Below, in pieces: positions 43,159 through 53,969 of a DNA stretch of 64,000 nucleotides. Below the pieces are notes generated by a model. That model did not search any database and was not told the DNA's origin. It saw only the letters and a program-made list of their open reading frames with translations. The DNA comes from Polynucleobacter bastaniensis (GTDB taxonomy: Bacteria; Pseudomonadota; Gammaproteobacteria; Burkholderiales; Burkholderiaceae), in the NCBI RefSeq assembly GCF_018882205.1, contig NZ_JACVOU010000005.1, forward strand, positions 124,001-188,000, given 5' to 3'. The first letter of the stretch is position 1. Each line of letters starts with the position of its first letter. Made by a program: the position numbers and the translations under genes.

Positions 43159-44976
43159 TTACTCTCGGGAAGCCTTCTTACGATCATGCTCTTTCAAATG
43201 ACGCTTACGGATTCGTACGCTTTTCGGTGTTACTTCAACCAACTCATCATCGCTAATAAATTCAACAGCGTATTCCAAAGTCAAGTCGATTGGTGTGACC
43301 AAACGAACCGCTTCATCAGTACCTGAAGAACGTACGTTAGTTAATTGCTTACCTTTAATCGGGTTCACAACTAAGTCGTTATCGCGACTATGAATACCAA
43401 TCACCATACCTTCGTAAACAGGATCGCCATGTTTTACAAACATACGACCACGATCTTGCAGCTTCCAAATAGCGTAAGCAACTGCTTCACCGTCATCTTG
43501 GCTAATCAATACACCGTTATGACGCTCGCCCAAGATGCCATCTTTAGCTGGAGCATATGAATCAAATGTATGGCTCATCAACCCGTTACCGCGAGTCATA
43601 GTCATGAAGTCACCTTGGAAGCCGATCAAACCACGTGCAGGAATACGGTACTCAAGACGGGTACGGCCTTTTCCGTCGCTCACCATATCTTGTAACTCGC
43701 CCTTACGCTTACCCAAGTCTTCCATTACGGAACCTTGAGTGGCATCTTCTACGTCAACCGTTAAGTTCTCGTACGGCTCCATCTTGACGCCATTCTCTTC
43801 GTGGAACACAACGCGAGGACGGGAAACTGCCATCTCATAACCTTCACGACGCATGGTTTCAACCAAAATAGTCAAATGCAACTCACCACGACCGGATACT
43901 TCAAATACGGTGTCATCATCAGTTTCTTTTACGCGCAAAGCCATGTTGGCCTTCAACTCACGATCAAGACGCTCACGAATCTGACGACTAGTCACAAACT
44001 TGCCTTCACGACCAGCTAATGGGCTGGTGTTCACCATGAAGTTCATAGTTAAAGTAGGTTCATCAATCTTGAGCATTGGCAATGGATCTGGTTTATCAAC
44101 TGCACAAACCGTTGTACCAATTGCTAACTCTTCAATACCGTTGATTAAAGCAATATCGCCAGCAAATGCTTCTTCAACGATTTCACGCTCTAAACCTTTA
44201 AATTTCAATACTTGGTTGATACGGCCTTTAAATGGCACGCCATCGGGACCGTTCATACAGACCACTTCCATGCCTGACTTCACACGTCCACGGCTAATAC
44301 GGCCAACACCAATCTTACCGACATAGCTGTTGTAGTCGATTGAAGAAATCTGGAATTGCAAAGGGCCATCTGGATCATCATCACGCACAGGTACGTATTT
44401 CAGAACAGCGTCAAACAATGGACGCATATCGCCTTCACGGACATCTTCCGTGATTCCTGCATAGCCATTCAAGCCTGATGCATAGATGATTGGGAAATCG
44501 AGCTGCTCTTCAGTAGCACCTAGTTTGTCAAACAATTCAAAAGTGGCATTAATAACGTAGTCACAACGTGCACCCGGACGGTCAACCTTGTTAATCACAA
44601 CGATAGGCTTTAAACCCAAAGCTAAAGCTTTCTTAGTTACGAAGCGAGTTTGTGGCATTGGGCCTTCAACCGCATCAACCAAGAGTAAAACACCGTCAAC
44701 CATGGAGAGCACACGCTCTACTTCGCCACCGAAGTCAGCGTGTCCTGGTGTGTCTACGATGTTGATGTGTGTGCCGTCATACTCAACTGCACAGTTCTTG
44801 GACAAAATAGTAATGCCACGCTCTTTTTCCAAATCGTTTGAGTCCATGACGCGTTCGGTCATTTTTTCATTAGAACGGAATGTGCCAGATTGGCGCAAGA
44901 GTTGGTCAACCAAGGTAGTTTTACCGTGGTCAACGTGGGCGATGATGGCGATATTACGAAGTGCGCGTTTAGTCAT
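43159..44976 (-). CDS. typA: Translational GTPase TypA/BipA
   Basis: TypA/BipA is a ribosome-binding GTPase involved in ribosome assembly and stress or cold responses. The 605-residue protein has the G motifs [16 protein letters not shown] (residues 11-26), [16 protein letters not shown] and [11 protein letters not shown], then translation-factor domains 2, 3 and 5 and the TypA-specific C-terminus ending [11 protein letters not shown]. It lies 70 bases downstream of truB on the same strand and may be partly read through from the nusA operon. Confidence 0.96.
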   Translation of the reverse strand: MTKRALRNIAIIAHVDHGKTTLVDQLLRQSGTFRSNEKMTERVMDSNDLEKERGITILSKNCAVEYDGTHINIVDTPGHADFGGEVERVLSMVDGVLLLVDAVEGPMPQTRFVTKKALALGLKPIVVINKVDRPGARCDYVINATFELFDKLGATEEQLDFPIIYASGLNGYAGITEDVREGDMRPLFDAVLKYVPVRDDDPDGPLQFQISSIDYNSYVGKIGVGRISRGRVKSGMEVVCMNGPDGVPFKGRINQVLKFKGLEREIVEEAFAGDIALINGIEELAIGTTVCAVDKPDPLPMLKIDEPTLTMNFMVNTSPLAGREGKFVTSRQIRERLDRELKANMALRVKETDDDTVFEVSGRGELHLTILVETMRREGYEMAVSRPRVVFHEENGVKMEPYENLTVDVEDATQGSVMEDLGKRKGELQDMVSDGKGRTRLEYRIPARGLIGFQGDFMTMTRGNGLMSHTFDSYAPAKDGILGERHNGVLISQDDGEAVAYAIWKLQDRGRMFVKHGDPVYEGMVIGIHSRDNDLVVNPIKGKQLTNVRSSGTDEAVRLVTPIDLTLEYAVEFISDDELVEVTPKSVRIRKRHLKEHDRKKASRE

Positions 44977-45046
44977 GTGAAGCTTCTAAAGTTAAGAATA
45001 TGAAATTCAGGTTAGTTAAGGTTAATCAATTAATAAGTCAAAAATA

Positions 45047-45958
45047 TTAATGGGCCGAAGAAATCAAACGCTTAGGATGCAATACCCCAGAGCGCCAATC
45101 TCCAGTACCAATGAAATTATGTGGAGCAGCAGTTGCACGATAGATTCGTACTAGTGCTTCTATCGAAGGTAAATTGAGCGGGACTCGTTGGCCCATCTCT
45201 AAACGTTTTGCTTGCTGCTCATCTACCGTGAGATGTGGCAAGGTTTGTAAGAGTGCATCGACTGGCAAGATATAGCTTGAGCTTTCTTGCAAGCCTTTCT
45301 GGATAGATTCAATCGTGAAAGACTGCTCTAAATTCAGGTGCCCAACTTCAGTACGACGCAAGCCAACCAAATGCGCACCACAGCCTAATGCTTTGCCAAT
45401 ATCTTCTGCTATCACGCGGATGTAAGTGCCTTTACTGCAGCTCACTTCTAAAGTAGCTTCAGGCCAATTGATATTGGTCCAACGGATGGCATGAATCGTG
45501 ATATTTCTTGGGGCTCGTTCTAACTCAACACCAGCGCGAGCGTATTCATATAAAGGCTTACCATCGCGCTTGAGCGCAGAATACATTGGTGGAACCTGAC
45601 TAATAGGGCCGGTAAATGCTGGGAGCAATGACTCTAGTGCTAGCTTCAGGGCAACTTCATCAGCGAATACTGGGAGCGGCAACTCTTCAATGATGAGACC
45701 TTCAGCATCACCAGTATCAGTACGCTGACCAAATTTCACTTGAGCAATGTAAGTTTTATCTGCCTCTAATAAATCCTGAGAGTACTTGGTTGCTTCACCT
45801 AAACAAATTGGGAGTAAGCCAGTAGCCATGGGATCTAGAGTGCCAGTATGCCCAGCTTTTTCTGCGTTAAATGCACGCTTCACGGCAGTGACTGCACCTT
45901 GCGAGCTCATGCCAGCAGGTTTATCAAGCAAAACAACACCGTCGATACGTACAGACAT
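45047..45958 (-). CDS. truB: tRNA pseudouridine(55) synthase TruB
   Basis: TruB makes the universal pseudouridine-55 in tRNA. The 303-residue protein has the catalytic Asp42 in HTGTLDPMATGLLP, LEADKTYIAQVKFGQRTDTGDAEG, PPMYSALKRDGKPLYEYAR and CSKGTYIRVIAEDIG, ending with a PUA-like domain. It follows rbfA by 6 bases in the conserved rimP-nusA-infB-rbfA-truB operon. Confidence 0.96.
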   Translation of the reverse strand: MSVRIDGVVLLDKPAGMSSQGAVTAVKRAFNAEKAGHTGTLDPMATGLLPICLGEATKYSQDLLEADKTYIAQVKFGQRTDTGDAEGLIIEELPLPVFADEVALKLALESLLPAFTGPISQVPPMYSALKRDGKPLYEYARAGVELERAPRNITIHAIRWTNINWPEATLEVSCSKGTYIRVIAEDIGKALGCGAHLVGLRRTEVGHLNLEQSFTIESIQKGLQESSSYILPVDALLQTLPHLTVDEQQAKRLEMGQRVPLNLPSIEALVRIYRATAAPHNFIGTGDWRSGVLHPKRLISSAH

Positions 45959-45964
45959 AGCTAT

Positions 45965-46333
45965 TTACGCGTTCTCGTCTTTGCGATCACTATCGACCGC
46001 TTGATCAATTAAGCGAGACATTTCGATACCGTGCTCAACAGAACTATCGTAGTGGAAATGCAGGGTTGGCACAGTATGAATATGCAAACGCTTAAACAAT
46101 AATGAGTGTAAATAGCCCGCTTTATCCTGGAGCGCCTTTAATGCCACTTCAGGCTCAGCGCCTAAAACAGTAAAGAAAACTTTTGCATGCGCCAAATCAG
46201 GCGTGAGTTCAATACTTTGTAAAGTAATTAAACCTAGACTCGGGCTACGCAGTTCACGAGGAATCAGTTCGGCCAGGTCTCGCTGAATTTGATCCGCGAG
46301 ACGCTGGTTACGATGAGGGCTAGTTTTATGCAT
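45965..46333 (-). CDS. rbfA: Ribosome-binding factor A
   Basis: RbfA helps mature the 30S subunit and the 16S rRNA 5' end. The 122-residue single KH-like domain shows [30 protein letters not shown] at the start and [26 protein letters not shown] near the end. The gene lies between infB (14 bases upstream) and truB (6 bases downstream). Confidence 0.95.
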   Translation of the reverse strand: MHKTSPHRNQRLADQIQRDLAELIPRELRSPSLGLITLQSIELTPDLAHAKVFFTVLGAEPEVALKALQDKAGYLHSLLFKRLHIHTVPTLHFHYDSSVEHGIEMSRLIDQAVDSDRKDENA

Positions 46334-46347
46334 GTACTCGGTAGTTC

Positions 46348-49125
46348 TTAGAGTGTTCTAGCAACTTCAGTTACTTCAAATGCTTCCAGCTGATCGCCCT
46401 CTTTGATGTCGTTGTAGCCTTTTAATGACAAGCCACACTCAACACCGGCACGAACTTCTTTTGCATCATCCTTAAAGCGCTTGAGAGAATCCAACTCACC
46501 ACTCCAGATCACGACGTTTTCACGTAAGAGGCGAACGCTAGAATTACGCTTGACAACACCATCGAGTACCAAGCAACCTGCAATTGCGCCCACTTTAGAT
46601 ACCAAGAAGACTTGACGAATCTCCACCATACCGGTGATTTCTTCTTTCTTATCTGGTGTCAACATACCGCTTAAGGCTGCTTTCACTTCGTCAACCGCAT
46701 CATAAATAATGTTGTGATAGCGAATATCCACACCATTATTCTCAGCTAACTTACGCGCTGCACCATCCGCACGAGAGTTAAAGCCAATAATGACCGCCTT
46801 AGAAGCAACTGCCAAGTTCACGTCAGTTTCAGTAATACCGCCTACTGCAGCGTGGACGATTTGAACCTTCACCTCTGCAGTAGAGAGCTTTTGCAACGAC
46901 TGTGACAATGCTTCTTGAGAACCTTGTACGTCTGCCTTAATGATCAGCGGCAACAACTTCGCTTCGACTGCACCCTCTTCCATGTTTTCCATCATGGTTT
47001 CGAGTTTGAATGCTTGCTGCTTCGCCAACTTCACATCACGGAACTTGCCTTGACGGAACAGTGCGATCTCACGTGCTTTACGCTCGTCGGGAACTACTTG
47101 CACTGATTCACCAGCTGCAGGGACTTCAGATAAACCTTGAATCTCTACAGGGATGGATGGGCCAGCCTCATTACATGGCTTACCGTTCTCATCCAACATC
47201 GCACGAACACGACCGTAAGTTGAGCCAGCTAGCAACATGTCGCCACGCTTCAGCGTTCCAGACTGAACAAGAACAGTAGCAACTGGACCGCGTCCTTTAT
47301 CCAAGCGCGCCTCAATCACTAGACCTTGTGCCGGAGCTTCTTTAGCTGCTTTGAGCTCTAAAACCTCTGCCTGCAAGAGTACGTTCTCAAGTAATGCATC
47401 AATGCCGTCACCAGTCTTGGCAGAAACGCCAATAAATGGCACATCGCCACCGTATTCCTCAGGAACTACTTGCTCAGCTACCAATTCTGTTTTGACACGC
47501 TCTAAATTGGCTTCAGGTTTATCAATCTTATTGATTGCTACAACGATTGGAACACCCGCTGCTTGAGCATGATGAATCGCCTCTCTAGTTTGTGGCATCA
47601 CGCCATCATCCGCAGCAACTACCAAGATCACGATATCCGTTGCCTTAGCACCGCGAGCACGCATTGCCGTAAAGGCCTCGTGACCCGGGGTATCAAGGAA
47701 GGTAATCATGCCACGTGGAGTTTCAACGTGATAAGCACCAATGTGCTGAGTAATGCCACCAGCTTCGCCAGTAGCAACCTTAGCCGCACGAATCTTATCG
47801 AGTAAAGATGTTTTACCGTGGTCAACGTGACCCATCACCGTGACTACTGGTGGACGCGGTAATAATTCTGCATCGTGACCAGCAATACCTAAATCTAAAT
47901 CAGGATCATCTAACTTAGCAGCATGAGCAGTGTGTCCCATTTCCTCAACAATGATCATAGCCGTATCTTGATCCAAGATCTGGTTGATCGTGACCATCTG
48001 ACCCATACCCATCAAGAGCTTAATCACTTCTGCGCTCTTCACAGCCATGGCATGAGCTAACTCAGCAACAGTAATGGTTTCTGGGACATTAACATCACGC
48101 ACAATCGCTTCAGTAGGCACCTGGAAATTGGTATCGGTATTAGCTTCAGCAATTTGACGTTGCTTTCTTCTACCGCCACCTGAACGCCAACCGCCTACAC
48201 CACCAGAGCTATCACCACGAGTCTTGAGACCACCCGGTTTCTTGGCACCTTCTTCTTGCCAAGTAGATGAAGTCTCTGCAGACTTAATTGTCTTACCACC
48301 AACTTTAGCAACTGTTTTTTTCTTATCGTCAGCACCTTCAACCTTGGCAGGTTTATGTAAAGTACCTTTTTTAGCTTCCTCAGCAGTAATTTCACTTGGT
48401 GCTTTGAGAACACGTGCAGGCGTACTCATCATGTCGCGAATCGCTAGAGCTTCAGCTTCAGCAGCGGCACGACGTTTTGTAATATCCGCTAACTGAGCCT
48501 TATTGGCATCAGCAATGTCCTTAGCAACCTTGTCCGCCTTCGCTTTCTTTTCAGCAGCTTTTGCCGCCGCCGCATCTCCATCTGATTTAGCAGTTTTTCC
48601 GCTTACTGGCTCAGCTGCGCTTGCAGCAGCTGCAGCATCCGCTTCTTTTTGCCGAGCATCTACTGCGGCTTTCATTTCAGCTTCTTGACGAGCTAATAAC
48701 TCAGCTTGACGAGTAACTTCAACTGCGCGTTTTTCTAACTCTTCGGCAGAAAGGATTGGCTTAGCAGATTCTGCAGGAACAGCTTCCTTAGCCGCTGGAG
48801 CTGGAGTCTCTTCAGGAGCTTTATCTCCCGCTTTAACTAGCACGCGCTTTTTACGAACCTCAACCTGAACGGTACGAGTGCGTCCGGCAGAATCTGCCTG
48901 ACGAATCTCTGAGTTTTCGCGTTTGATCAAAGTAATCTTTTTACGATTACTCGTATCCGCACTACCGTGCTCTTTTTGCAAATGCTCAAGAAGGACAGTT
49001 TTATCCTTTTCGGTTATTTTATCGTCCTCAGAACCTTTTTCGATACCGGCCGCCTTCAATTGCTCCAGAAGGTCTGGCGCGGTACGTTTTAATTCTTTAG
49101 CGAGTACTTTTACTGTTGTTGCCAT
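46348..49125 (-). CDS. infB: Translation initiation factor IF-2
   Basis: IF-2 places initiator tRNA on the 30S subunit and promotes subunit joining. The 925-residue protein has an N-terminal IF2N domain ([19 protein letters not shown]), a long Ala/Lys/Glu-rich linker (about 90-300), a basic [14 protein letters not shown] segment, a second IF2N-like stretch, then the G domain with [15 protein letters not shown] (about residue 434), DTPGHEAF and NKIDKPEAN, and domains II-IV. The alanine-rich linker is long but within the range for betaproteobacteria. It is the third gene of the operon. Confidence 0.97.
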   Translation of the reverse strand: MATTVKVLAKELKRTAPDLLEQLKAAGIEKGSEDDKITEKDKTVLLEHLQKEHGSADTSNRKKITLIKRENSEIRQADSAGRTRTVQVEVRKKRVLVKAGDKAPEETPAPAAKEAVPAESAKPILSAEELEKRAVEVTRQAELLARQEAEMKAAVDARQKEADAAAAASAAEPVSGKTAKSDGDAAAAKAAEKKAKADKVAKDIADANKAQLADITKRRAAAEAEALAIRDMMSTPARVLKAPSEITAEEAKKGTLHKPAKVEGADDKKKTVAKVGGKTIKSAETSSTWQEEGAKKPGGLKTRGDSSGGVGGWRSGGGRRKQRQIAEANTDTNFQVPTEAIVRDVNVPETITVAELAHAMAVKSAEVIKLLMGMGQMVTINQILDQDTAMIIVEEMGHTAHAAKLDDPDLDLGIAGHDAELLPRPPVVTVMGHVDHGKTSLLDKIRAAKVATGEAGGITQHIGAYHVETPRGMITFLDTPGHEAFTAMRARGAKATDIVILVVAADDGVMPQTREAIHHAQAAGVPIVVAINKIDKPEANLERVKTELVAEQVVPEEYGGDVPFIGVSAKTGDGIDALLENVLLQAEVLELKAAKEAPAQGLVIEARLDKGRGPVATVLVQSGTLKRGDMLLAGSTYGRVRAMLDENGKPCNEAGPSIPVEIQGLSEVPAAGESVQVVPDERKAREIALFRQGKFRDVKLAKQQAFKLETMMENMEEGAVEAKLLPLIIKADVQGSQEALSQSLQKLSTAEVKVQIVHAAVGGITETDVNLAVASKAVIIGFNSRADGAARKLAENNGVDIRYHNIIYDAVDEVKAALSGMLTPDKKEEITGMVEIRQVFLVSKVGAIAGCLVLDGVVKRNSSVRLLRENVVIWSGELDSLKRFKDDAKEVRAGVECGLSLKGYNDIKEGDQLEAFEVTEVARTL

Positions 49126-49138
49126 GTACTACTTCCTC

Positions 49139-50620
49139 TCATGAAGTAAACCAATGTTCGCGCGCTTTCATGATGAGCGTTTTCGCGGTTTCTTCATCAA
49201 TTTGTGTCGCCTCAATTAGCTCATCAACAGCCAGTTCAGCTAAGTCGTCACGGGTATGAACTTGATTGTCAGCAAGCTTTGCAACCAATTCAGTCGTCAT
49301 TCCCTCAAGGGAACGCAAATCTTGTGAGACTTCGCCAACGCGCTCTTCTTTGGCCAATTCCATGGTCAAGAGAGAATCACGCGCACGAGTACGCAATTCG
49401 TTTACGGTGTCTTCGTCAAAAGAATCGATTTCCAACATTTCAGAAAGGGGTACATAAGCAACCTCTTCCAATGTGTTGAAACCTTCTTCGATCAAGATAT
49501 CAGCAACTTCTTGGTCAACGTCCAATTTATCCATGAACAATTGACGTACAGAAGCAGCTTCTTTTTCAGTTTTCTCAGCAGATTCTTCTGGAGTCATGAT
49601 GTTGATTTGCCAACCAGTCAATTCGCTAGCCAAGCGAACGTTCTGTCCGCTACGGCCAATCGCAATTGCCAAGTTCTCTTCATCAACCACCACATCCATG
49701 GCGTGACGCTCTTCGTCAACCACGATAGAAGATACTTGTGCCGGAGCCAAGGCACCAATCACAAACTGCGCTGGATCTTCAGACCACAACACAATATCTA
49801 CTGCCTCACCAGCTACTTCGTTACGTACTGCAGTAACGCGTGTACCACGAACACCAACACAAGTGCCAATTGGATCGATACGCTTATCGTAAGTAATTAC
49901 AGCAATTTTTGCGCGGATACCAGGATCGCGAGCTGCGCCCTTAATCTCCAATAAACCCTGCTCCATTTCTGGAACTTCGTTCTCAAATAACTTGATCAAA
50001 AAATCTGGGCAAGTACGTGAGAGCTCAATCTGTGGGCCACGGGCTTCACGATCTACTTTCAGGATGTAAGCACGAACACGGTCACCAGAACGTAAGTTTT
50101 CTTTAGGAATCATTTGATCGCGACGCAGCAAGGCTTCAACGCGACCAGATTCAATAATCAAACCATTTTTGTCAGCACGCTTTACGGTACCGGTCATGAC
50201 TTTTTCGCCACGCTCAAGGTAGTCGTTCAGAATTTGCTCACGCTCAGCATCACGAATGCGTTGCAAGATCACTTGTTTAGCAGCTTGTGCGCCAATACGG
50301 CCAAAGGCTAAAGATTCAATTTGTTCTTCGATGTGTTCGCCAACTTCCATATCCGGAAATTGTTCAAGCGCTTCAAAATGCAGAATTTCTTTATCAGGCT
50401 CTTGGAGGCCAGCTTCATCAGGAACAACCAACCAACGACGGAAGGTTTCGTATTCACCAGACTCGCGATCAATCGCTACACGAATATCCACATCTTCTGT
50501 CGGATAACGTTTCTTGGTAGCTGATACTAACGCCATCTCTAGCGCCTCAAACACAATTGCTTGATCTACGTTCTTTTCACGCGCTAAGGCGTCTGCCAAC
50601 ATGAGAACTTCTCGGCTCAT
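49139..50620 (-). CDS. nusA: Transcription termination/antitermination factor NusA
   Basis: NusA binds RNA polymerase and modulates pausing, termination and antitermination. The 493-residue protein has the N-terminal RNAP-binding domain, an S1 domain ([22 protein letters not shown], about residues 138-159), two KH domains (including [24 protein letters not shown], about 320-345), and two helix-hairpin-helix repeats at the C-terminus typical of proteobacteria. Its start overlaps the rimP stop by 4 bases. NusA is a known regulator of its own operon in E. coli; the leader upstream of rimP could serve that here. Confidence 0.97.
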   Translation of the reverse strand: MSREVLMLADALAREKNVDQAIVFEALEMALVSATKKRYPTEDVDIRVAIDRESGEYETFRRWLVVPDEAGLQEPDKEILHFEALEQFPDMEVGEHIEEQIESLAFGRIGAQAAKQVILQRIRDAEREQILNDYLERGEKVMTGTVKRADKNGLIIESGRVEALLRRDQMIPKENLRSGDRVRAYILKVDREARGPQIELSRTCPDFLIKLFENEVPEMEQGLLEIKGAARDPGIRAKIAVITYDKRIDPIGTCVGVRGTRVTAVRNEVAGEAVDIVLWSEDPAQFVIGALAPAQVSSIVVDEERHAMDVVVDEENLAIAIGRSGQNVRLASELTGWQINIMTPEESAEKTEKEAASVRQLFMDKLDVDQEVADILIEEGFNTLEEVAYVPLSEMLEIDSFDEDTVNELRTRARDSLLTMELAKEERVGEVSQDLRSLEGMTTELVAKLADNQVHTRDDLAELAVDELIEATQIDEETAKTLIMKAREHWFTS

Positions 50621-51108
50621 GACTTTCTTCCTTTGAAATCAATAACAGGGACCAACCGAGTCTTTTCGACCTCGGCTAAAGAAAACTCCAATTGAGACTC
50701 AGCGCCATCGGCGCCTTCAAACAACAAACCAAATTTGGCATCAGGTGAATCCAATTCACCGCTCAGCAAACCTTGCAACACACCACGAAACTTCTTGCGA
50801 TCGCTAGTGGCGACACGTAACTTCAAATCCACTTCCATTCCGGAGAAGCGCTCGTAATCAGCCGCTGACTTCACAGGGCGATCGAGACCAGGTGAAGAAA
50901 TCTCTAGACGCTCAAAGGGAATGTTTTCAACTGGCAAGGTGTAGCTCAGTTGATGACTTACCTTTTCGCAATCCTGGACATTAATCAATCGCTCGTAATC
51001 CGGGTTTTCAATCGTGACACGCAGCAAACCTCCGGCTTCACGCTCGATATCGACTAGCGTGTACCCTAGATTTTCTACCTCCGCAGAAATAATCCGCTGA
51101 TCCTTCAC
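50617..51108 (-). CDS. rimP: Ribosome maturation factor RimP
   Basis: RimP is needed for 30S maturation. The product is about 163 residues: [43 protein letters not shown], and [24 protein letters not shown], all family landmarks. GTG at 51108 is preferred because GAAGG lies six bases upstream; the GTG at 51114 also reads in frame but overlaps that site. It heads rimP-nusA-infB-rbfA-truB. An intrinsic terminator hairpin ends only 24 bases upstream of the start, so expression must pass it. Confidence 0.94.
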   Translation of the reverse strand: MKDQRIISAEVENLGYTLVDIEREAGGLLRVTIENPDYERLINVQDCEKVSHQLSYTLPVENIPFERLEISSPGLDRPVKSAADYERFSGMEVDLKLRVATSDRKKFRGVLQGLLSGELDSPDAKFGLLFEGADGAESQLEFSLAEVEKTRLVPVIDFKGRKS

Positions 51109-51132
51109 GAACACCCTTCAATCCAAAATGGC

Positions 51133-51158
51133 AAAAAAAAATGGGCTTCAAAGCCCAT
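51133..51158 (-). terminator. Intrinsic terminator in the rimP leader (rluB terminator or attenuator)
   Basis: ATGGGCTT (51141-51148) and AAGCCCAT (51151-51158) form a perfect 8-bp stem. On the minus strand it is followed by eight T. It lies between rluB and rimP, 24 bases before the preferred rimP start, and downstream of a good -10 box, so it can end both rluB and rimP-operon transcripts. Confidence 0.85.
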
Positions 51159-51279
51159 ATTCTCGAAATTCAGAACAGGCCGACTTACGTTGATCGCAAC
51201 ATCAGTCGGTAACAACTCATAACAGCAGCAAACTGCTGTAAGAGCAAAATTATAGCCGATTTAGAGGAAAACTCATCAA
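51159..51279 (-). promoter_or_regulatory. Promoter and structured leader of the rimP-nusA-infB operon
   Basis: On the minus strand a consensus -10 TATAAT lies at 51249-51254, with a weak -35 TTGATG at 51274-51279 (19-bp spacing). The predicted leader of about 135 bases then forms hairpins: ACAGCAG/CTGCTGT (51222-51239), CCGACT/AGTCGG enclosing GTTG/CAAC (about 51180-51209), and the terminator at 51141-51158. Promoter, hairpins and terminator in this order look like an attenuator. The regulatory mechanism is inferred. Confidence 0.6.
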
Positions 51280-51281
51280 AA

Positions 51282-53039
51282 TCAGAAGCTTTCGATAGGA
51301 TTTCGCGGTTTTCTAGGGCCTTTATTGAAGGGTTTACGCCCTTTTGGAGCCCCCCGTTTAGGGCCATTACCCGGGCTTTGGGGGCTTGCTGTTACAAAAG
51401 CAGACTGTCCGTGATGGACTTTCTTGCCTTTATTACGGTTCTGGCCTTGAGCTCCCTGGCCAGCACCTTGACCGCCCTGACCACCTGCGCCTGGACGCCC
51501 ACCCTGGGTACGACCACGGAAAGGACCGCGCCCCTCGCTCGAACCACCACCGCTAGGTTTACCACCCCGACCTTGATGAGTAAGAGCGCCATGACCACTA
51601 GCCTGGGTTAAAGCATCCCGTGAACCCCAATAAGAAACCGAGGTTTGCATTGGATCTGGCTGAAAATCCCCGCTAGAAGCAGGATTACGATCTCGTCCAT
51701 GAGACCCAGAAGCTGGGCCACGACCCTTATCTTGGGGTTGAGGCATTTTTAAGCCTGCAAACTTCATTAAGTTATAGATACCGCCGGCCTCAATCTCTTC
51801 CCATTTACCCCGTCTCAAACGTGGAGGTAATAAGAAAATGCCGTAACGCGTACGAATCAAACGAGAGACGACATGCCCGACTGCCTCAAACATGCGGCGT
51901 ACTTCCCGGTTACGACCTTCCGTCAAAGCAACGTGGTACCAACGGTTCGCACCTTCCCCGCCACCCATAGAAAGTCGTAAGAATTTGGCTTGACCATCAT
52001 CTAAAGTAATACCGCTTTTTAATTGAGCTGTGTTTTCTTGGCTCAAATCACCCAAAATACGGACAGCGTATTCGCGCTCAACACCGTAACGGGGATGCAT
52101 TAAGCGATTAGCCAGCTCGCCTGAAGTCGTAAATAGCAATAGACCTTCAGTATTAAAGTCCAGACGCCCTACCGCAATCCAACGTCCTTGACGCGGCTTT
52201 GGCAAACGATCAAATACCGTTGGACGACCCTCTGGATCGGACTGACTTACGATTTCGCCGGAAGGCTTGTGATACATGATCACGCGTGGCGGCTTAGTCT
52301 GAATCTTGCGATGTACTGGTTTGCCGTTAATGCGCACTTGATCAGTAGGTCCAATGCGCTGACCGATATGGGCTGGCAGTCCATTCACGGATACGCGCCC
52401 TTGAATAATTAAGTCTTCCATATCGCGACGTGAACCCATACCGACGTCAGCCAATACCTTATGCAATTTGACAGTATCTTCGTCGTCAGCTTCGTCATCT
52501 AAGCCGTCTAAGTCTGACCAAACTTCATCACGCAAGCTGAGCGGCAAATCATCGATGTTGGCAAATTGCAAACTGCTCATCTCATCATCGCTAGGTGTAT
52601 CGGCATCTTCGTCATGACGCACACGTTGTGCGCGACGCTCTGCACCAGTTTGATGAGAAATCTCATTCTCATTCACACCATCTGGATTTTTGACTTCAAC
52701 TACTTCAGGTGCATCTAATGCAGCATCAAATTCTCCAGAGACTACTGAAGCAAACAAGGCTTCACTCTCTGCTGCATTCGGTGCTAGCTTGGCAGCTGAT
52801 GGGTTAGCACCCTCGCGCCCGCCACCAGGCTCACCCTCGCGACGAGGCCGATCCTTATTAAATGGACGTTTCTTATTAAACGGCTTGCCTGCACCTGCAC
52901 CCTGACGGCGAGGACGACGTTGACCGCCTTCGCGCCCCTCGCCTTTTGCAACCTCAGTATTGGGAGCAAACTCAGAGCTAGTAGAGTTATCCGATGTAGG
53001 TTTAATCGGAGATGAATCGTTTTCGTTATGACTTGTCAT
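51282..53039 (-). CDS. rluB: 23S rRNA pseudouridine(2605)-type synthase RluB with long disordered ends
   Basis: A 585-residue RsuA/RluB-family enzyme that modifies 23S rRNA near the peptidyl transferase centre. The core spans about residues 190-430: an S4 domain ([21 protein letters not shown]), [15 protein letters not shown] with the catalytic Asp, and [23 protein letters not shown]. The first 185 residues are low-complexity with basic then acidic parts, and the last 150 are rich in Gly, Arg, Gln and Pro ([20 protein letters not shown] repeats). Core RluB is about half this length. scpB lies 6 bases upstream. Confidence 0.93.
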   Translation of the reverse strand: MTSHNENDSSPIKPTSDNSTSSEFAPNTEVAKGEGREGGQRRPRRQGAGAGKPFNKKRPFNKDRPRREGEPGGGREGANPSAAKLAPNAAESEALFASVVSGEFDAALDAPEVVEVKNPDGVNENEISHQTGAERRAQRVRHDEDADTPSDDEMSSLQFANIDDLPLSLRDEVWSDLDGLDDEADDEDTVKLHKVLADVGMGSRRDMEDLIIQGRVSVNGLPAHIGQRIGPTDQVRINGKPVHRKIQTKPPRVIMYHKPSGEIVSQSDPEGRPTVFDRLPKPRQGRWIAVGRLDFNTEGLLLFTTSGELANRLMHPRYGVEREYAVRILGDLSQENTAQLKSGITLDDGQAKFLRLSMGGGEGANRWYHVALTEGRNREVRRMFEAVGHVVSRLIRTRYGIFLLPPRLRRGKWEEIEAGGIYNLMKFAGLKMPQPQDKGRGPASGSHGRDRNPASSGDFQPDPMQTSVSYWGSRDALTQASGHGALTHQGRGGKPSGGGSSEGRGPFRGRTQGGRPGAGGQGGQGAGQGAQGQNRNKGKKVHHGQSAFVTASPQSPGNGPKRGAPKGRKPFNKGPRKPRNPIESF

Positions 53040-53045
53040 TAATAA

Positions 53046-53768
53046 TTATTTTTGTTCGTCTGATTTTTCTTCAGACTCTGAAGTAACTTCTTCTACTTTA
53101 CTTATTTCTTCGCTGATGGATTCTTCGTTTACTAACGCATCCTCTGTTGACTGAATGATGGGCTGACCGTGTTCATCTAACTCGATGACTGTCTCTACGG
53201 TTGCAGTAGAGTCAAACTCCATTACCGCCTGACCTAATTGCGCAGCTGCGGCCATCGGTGCAGCATCTTCTAACATTGGCAAGCTTTGTAAATTAGTAAG
53301 ACTCAAATCATCTAAAAACTGTTTGGTGGTGGCATATAAACCTGGGCGACCGATGGTCTCTTTATGACCAATCACCTCAACCCAACCCCGATCTTCTAAC
53401 TGCTTCATCACATTGCTGCTTACTGCAACGCCACGAATCTCTTCGATCTCACCGCGGGTCACTGGTTGACGGTAGGCAATGATCGCCAAAGTCTCCATCA
53501 CCGCGCGAGAATACTTTGGCGGCTTTTCTGGAGTCAAGCGATCAAGATATTCACGCATTGCTAAGCGGCTCTGAAAACGCCAGCCTGTTGCAATGTGGAC
53601 TAACTCCATGCCTTTGTCTTCCCAAGCCTTTTGAAGCTCTAAAAGAGCATCATCAACTTCGCCAGGGGCAATATCTTCGACAAATAAGCGCGTCAGATCA
53701 GCAACTGTGAGTGGTTCTTGCGCGCACAAGAGGGCTGTTTCAATTACGCGTTTATTGTGATCATCCAT
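53046..53768 (-). CDS. scpB: Segregation and condensation protein ScpB
   Basis: ScpB is the winged-helix kleisin partner in the SMC-ScpAB condensin. The 240-residue protein shows both winged helices: [22 protein letters not shown] at the start and [47 protein letters not shown] in the middle, followed by [18 protein letters not shown]. The last 70 residues are an acidic, Glu/Ser-rich tail. scpB-rluB is a common pairing. A 7-bp ATCAGGT/ACCTGAT hairpin lies at 53781-53798 just before the start. Confidence 0.94.
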   Translation of the reverse strand: MDDHNKRVIETALLCAQEPLTVADLTRLFVEDIAPGEVDDALLELQKAWEDKGMELVHIATGWRFQSRLAMREYLDRLTPEKPPKYSRAVMETLAIIAYRQPVTRGEIEEIRGVAVSSNVMKQLEDRGWVEVIGHKETIGRPGLYATTKQFLDDLSLTNLQSLPMLEDAAPMAAAAQLGQAVMEFDSTATVETVIELDEHGQPIIQSTEDALVNEESISEEISKVEEVTSESEEKSDEQK

Positions 53769-53830
53769 AAAATTCGGGCTATCAGGTAAGGACCTGATGA
53801 GACTATAAAAATGTATTTCAGTAATGGGTT

Positions 53831-53902
53831 GGTAGTTTTCTGGTGGCGCTATTTAGCTACAACGGGCAGTTGATCTCTGTAAATACACACTGGAGAACTA
53901 CC
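53831..53902 (+). other. Candidate structured RNA upstream of the patatin-like gene
   Basis: Bases 53831-53845 can pair with 53888-53902 over 15 consecutive positions: 12 Watson-Crick pairs and 3 G-U pairs when read on the plus strand (on the minus strand those three become mismatches). The loop of 42 bases can hold inner hairpins. A T7 run follows at 53918-53924. A short TATAAA lies upstream at 53804-53809. No known RNA family was recognised. It may be a small RNA or a 5' leader of the patatin-like gene. Confidence 0.45.
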
Positions 53903-53969
53903 CGCGCTGAAACGAAGTTTTTTTCGCTCACCTGTGACCATTATAAGGGAGGCTCAATACAATAGCTAT

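Noticed and set aside
46915..48688. Several open frames antisense to infB
   Set aside because: They lie opposite strongly conserved infB codons, have no ribosome sites and read as low-complexity shadows.
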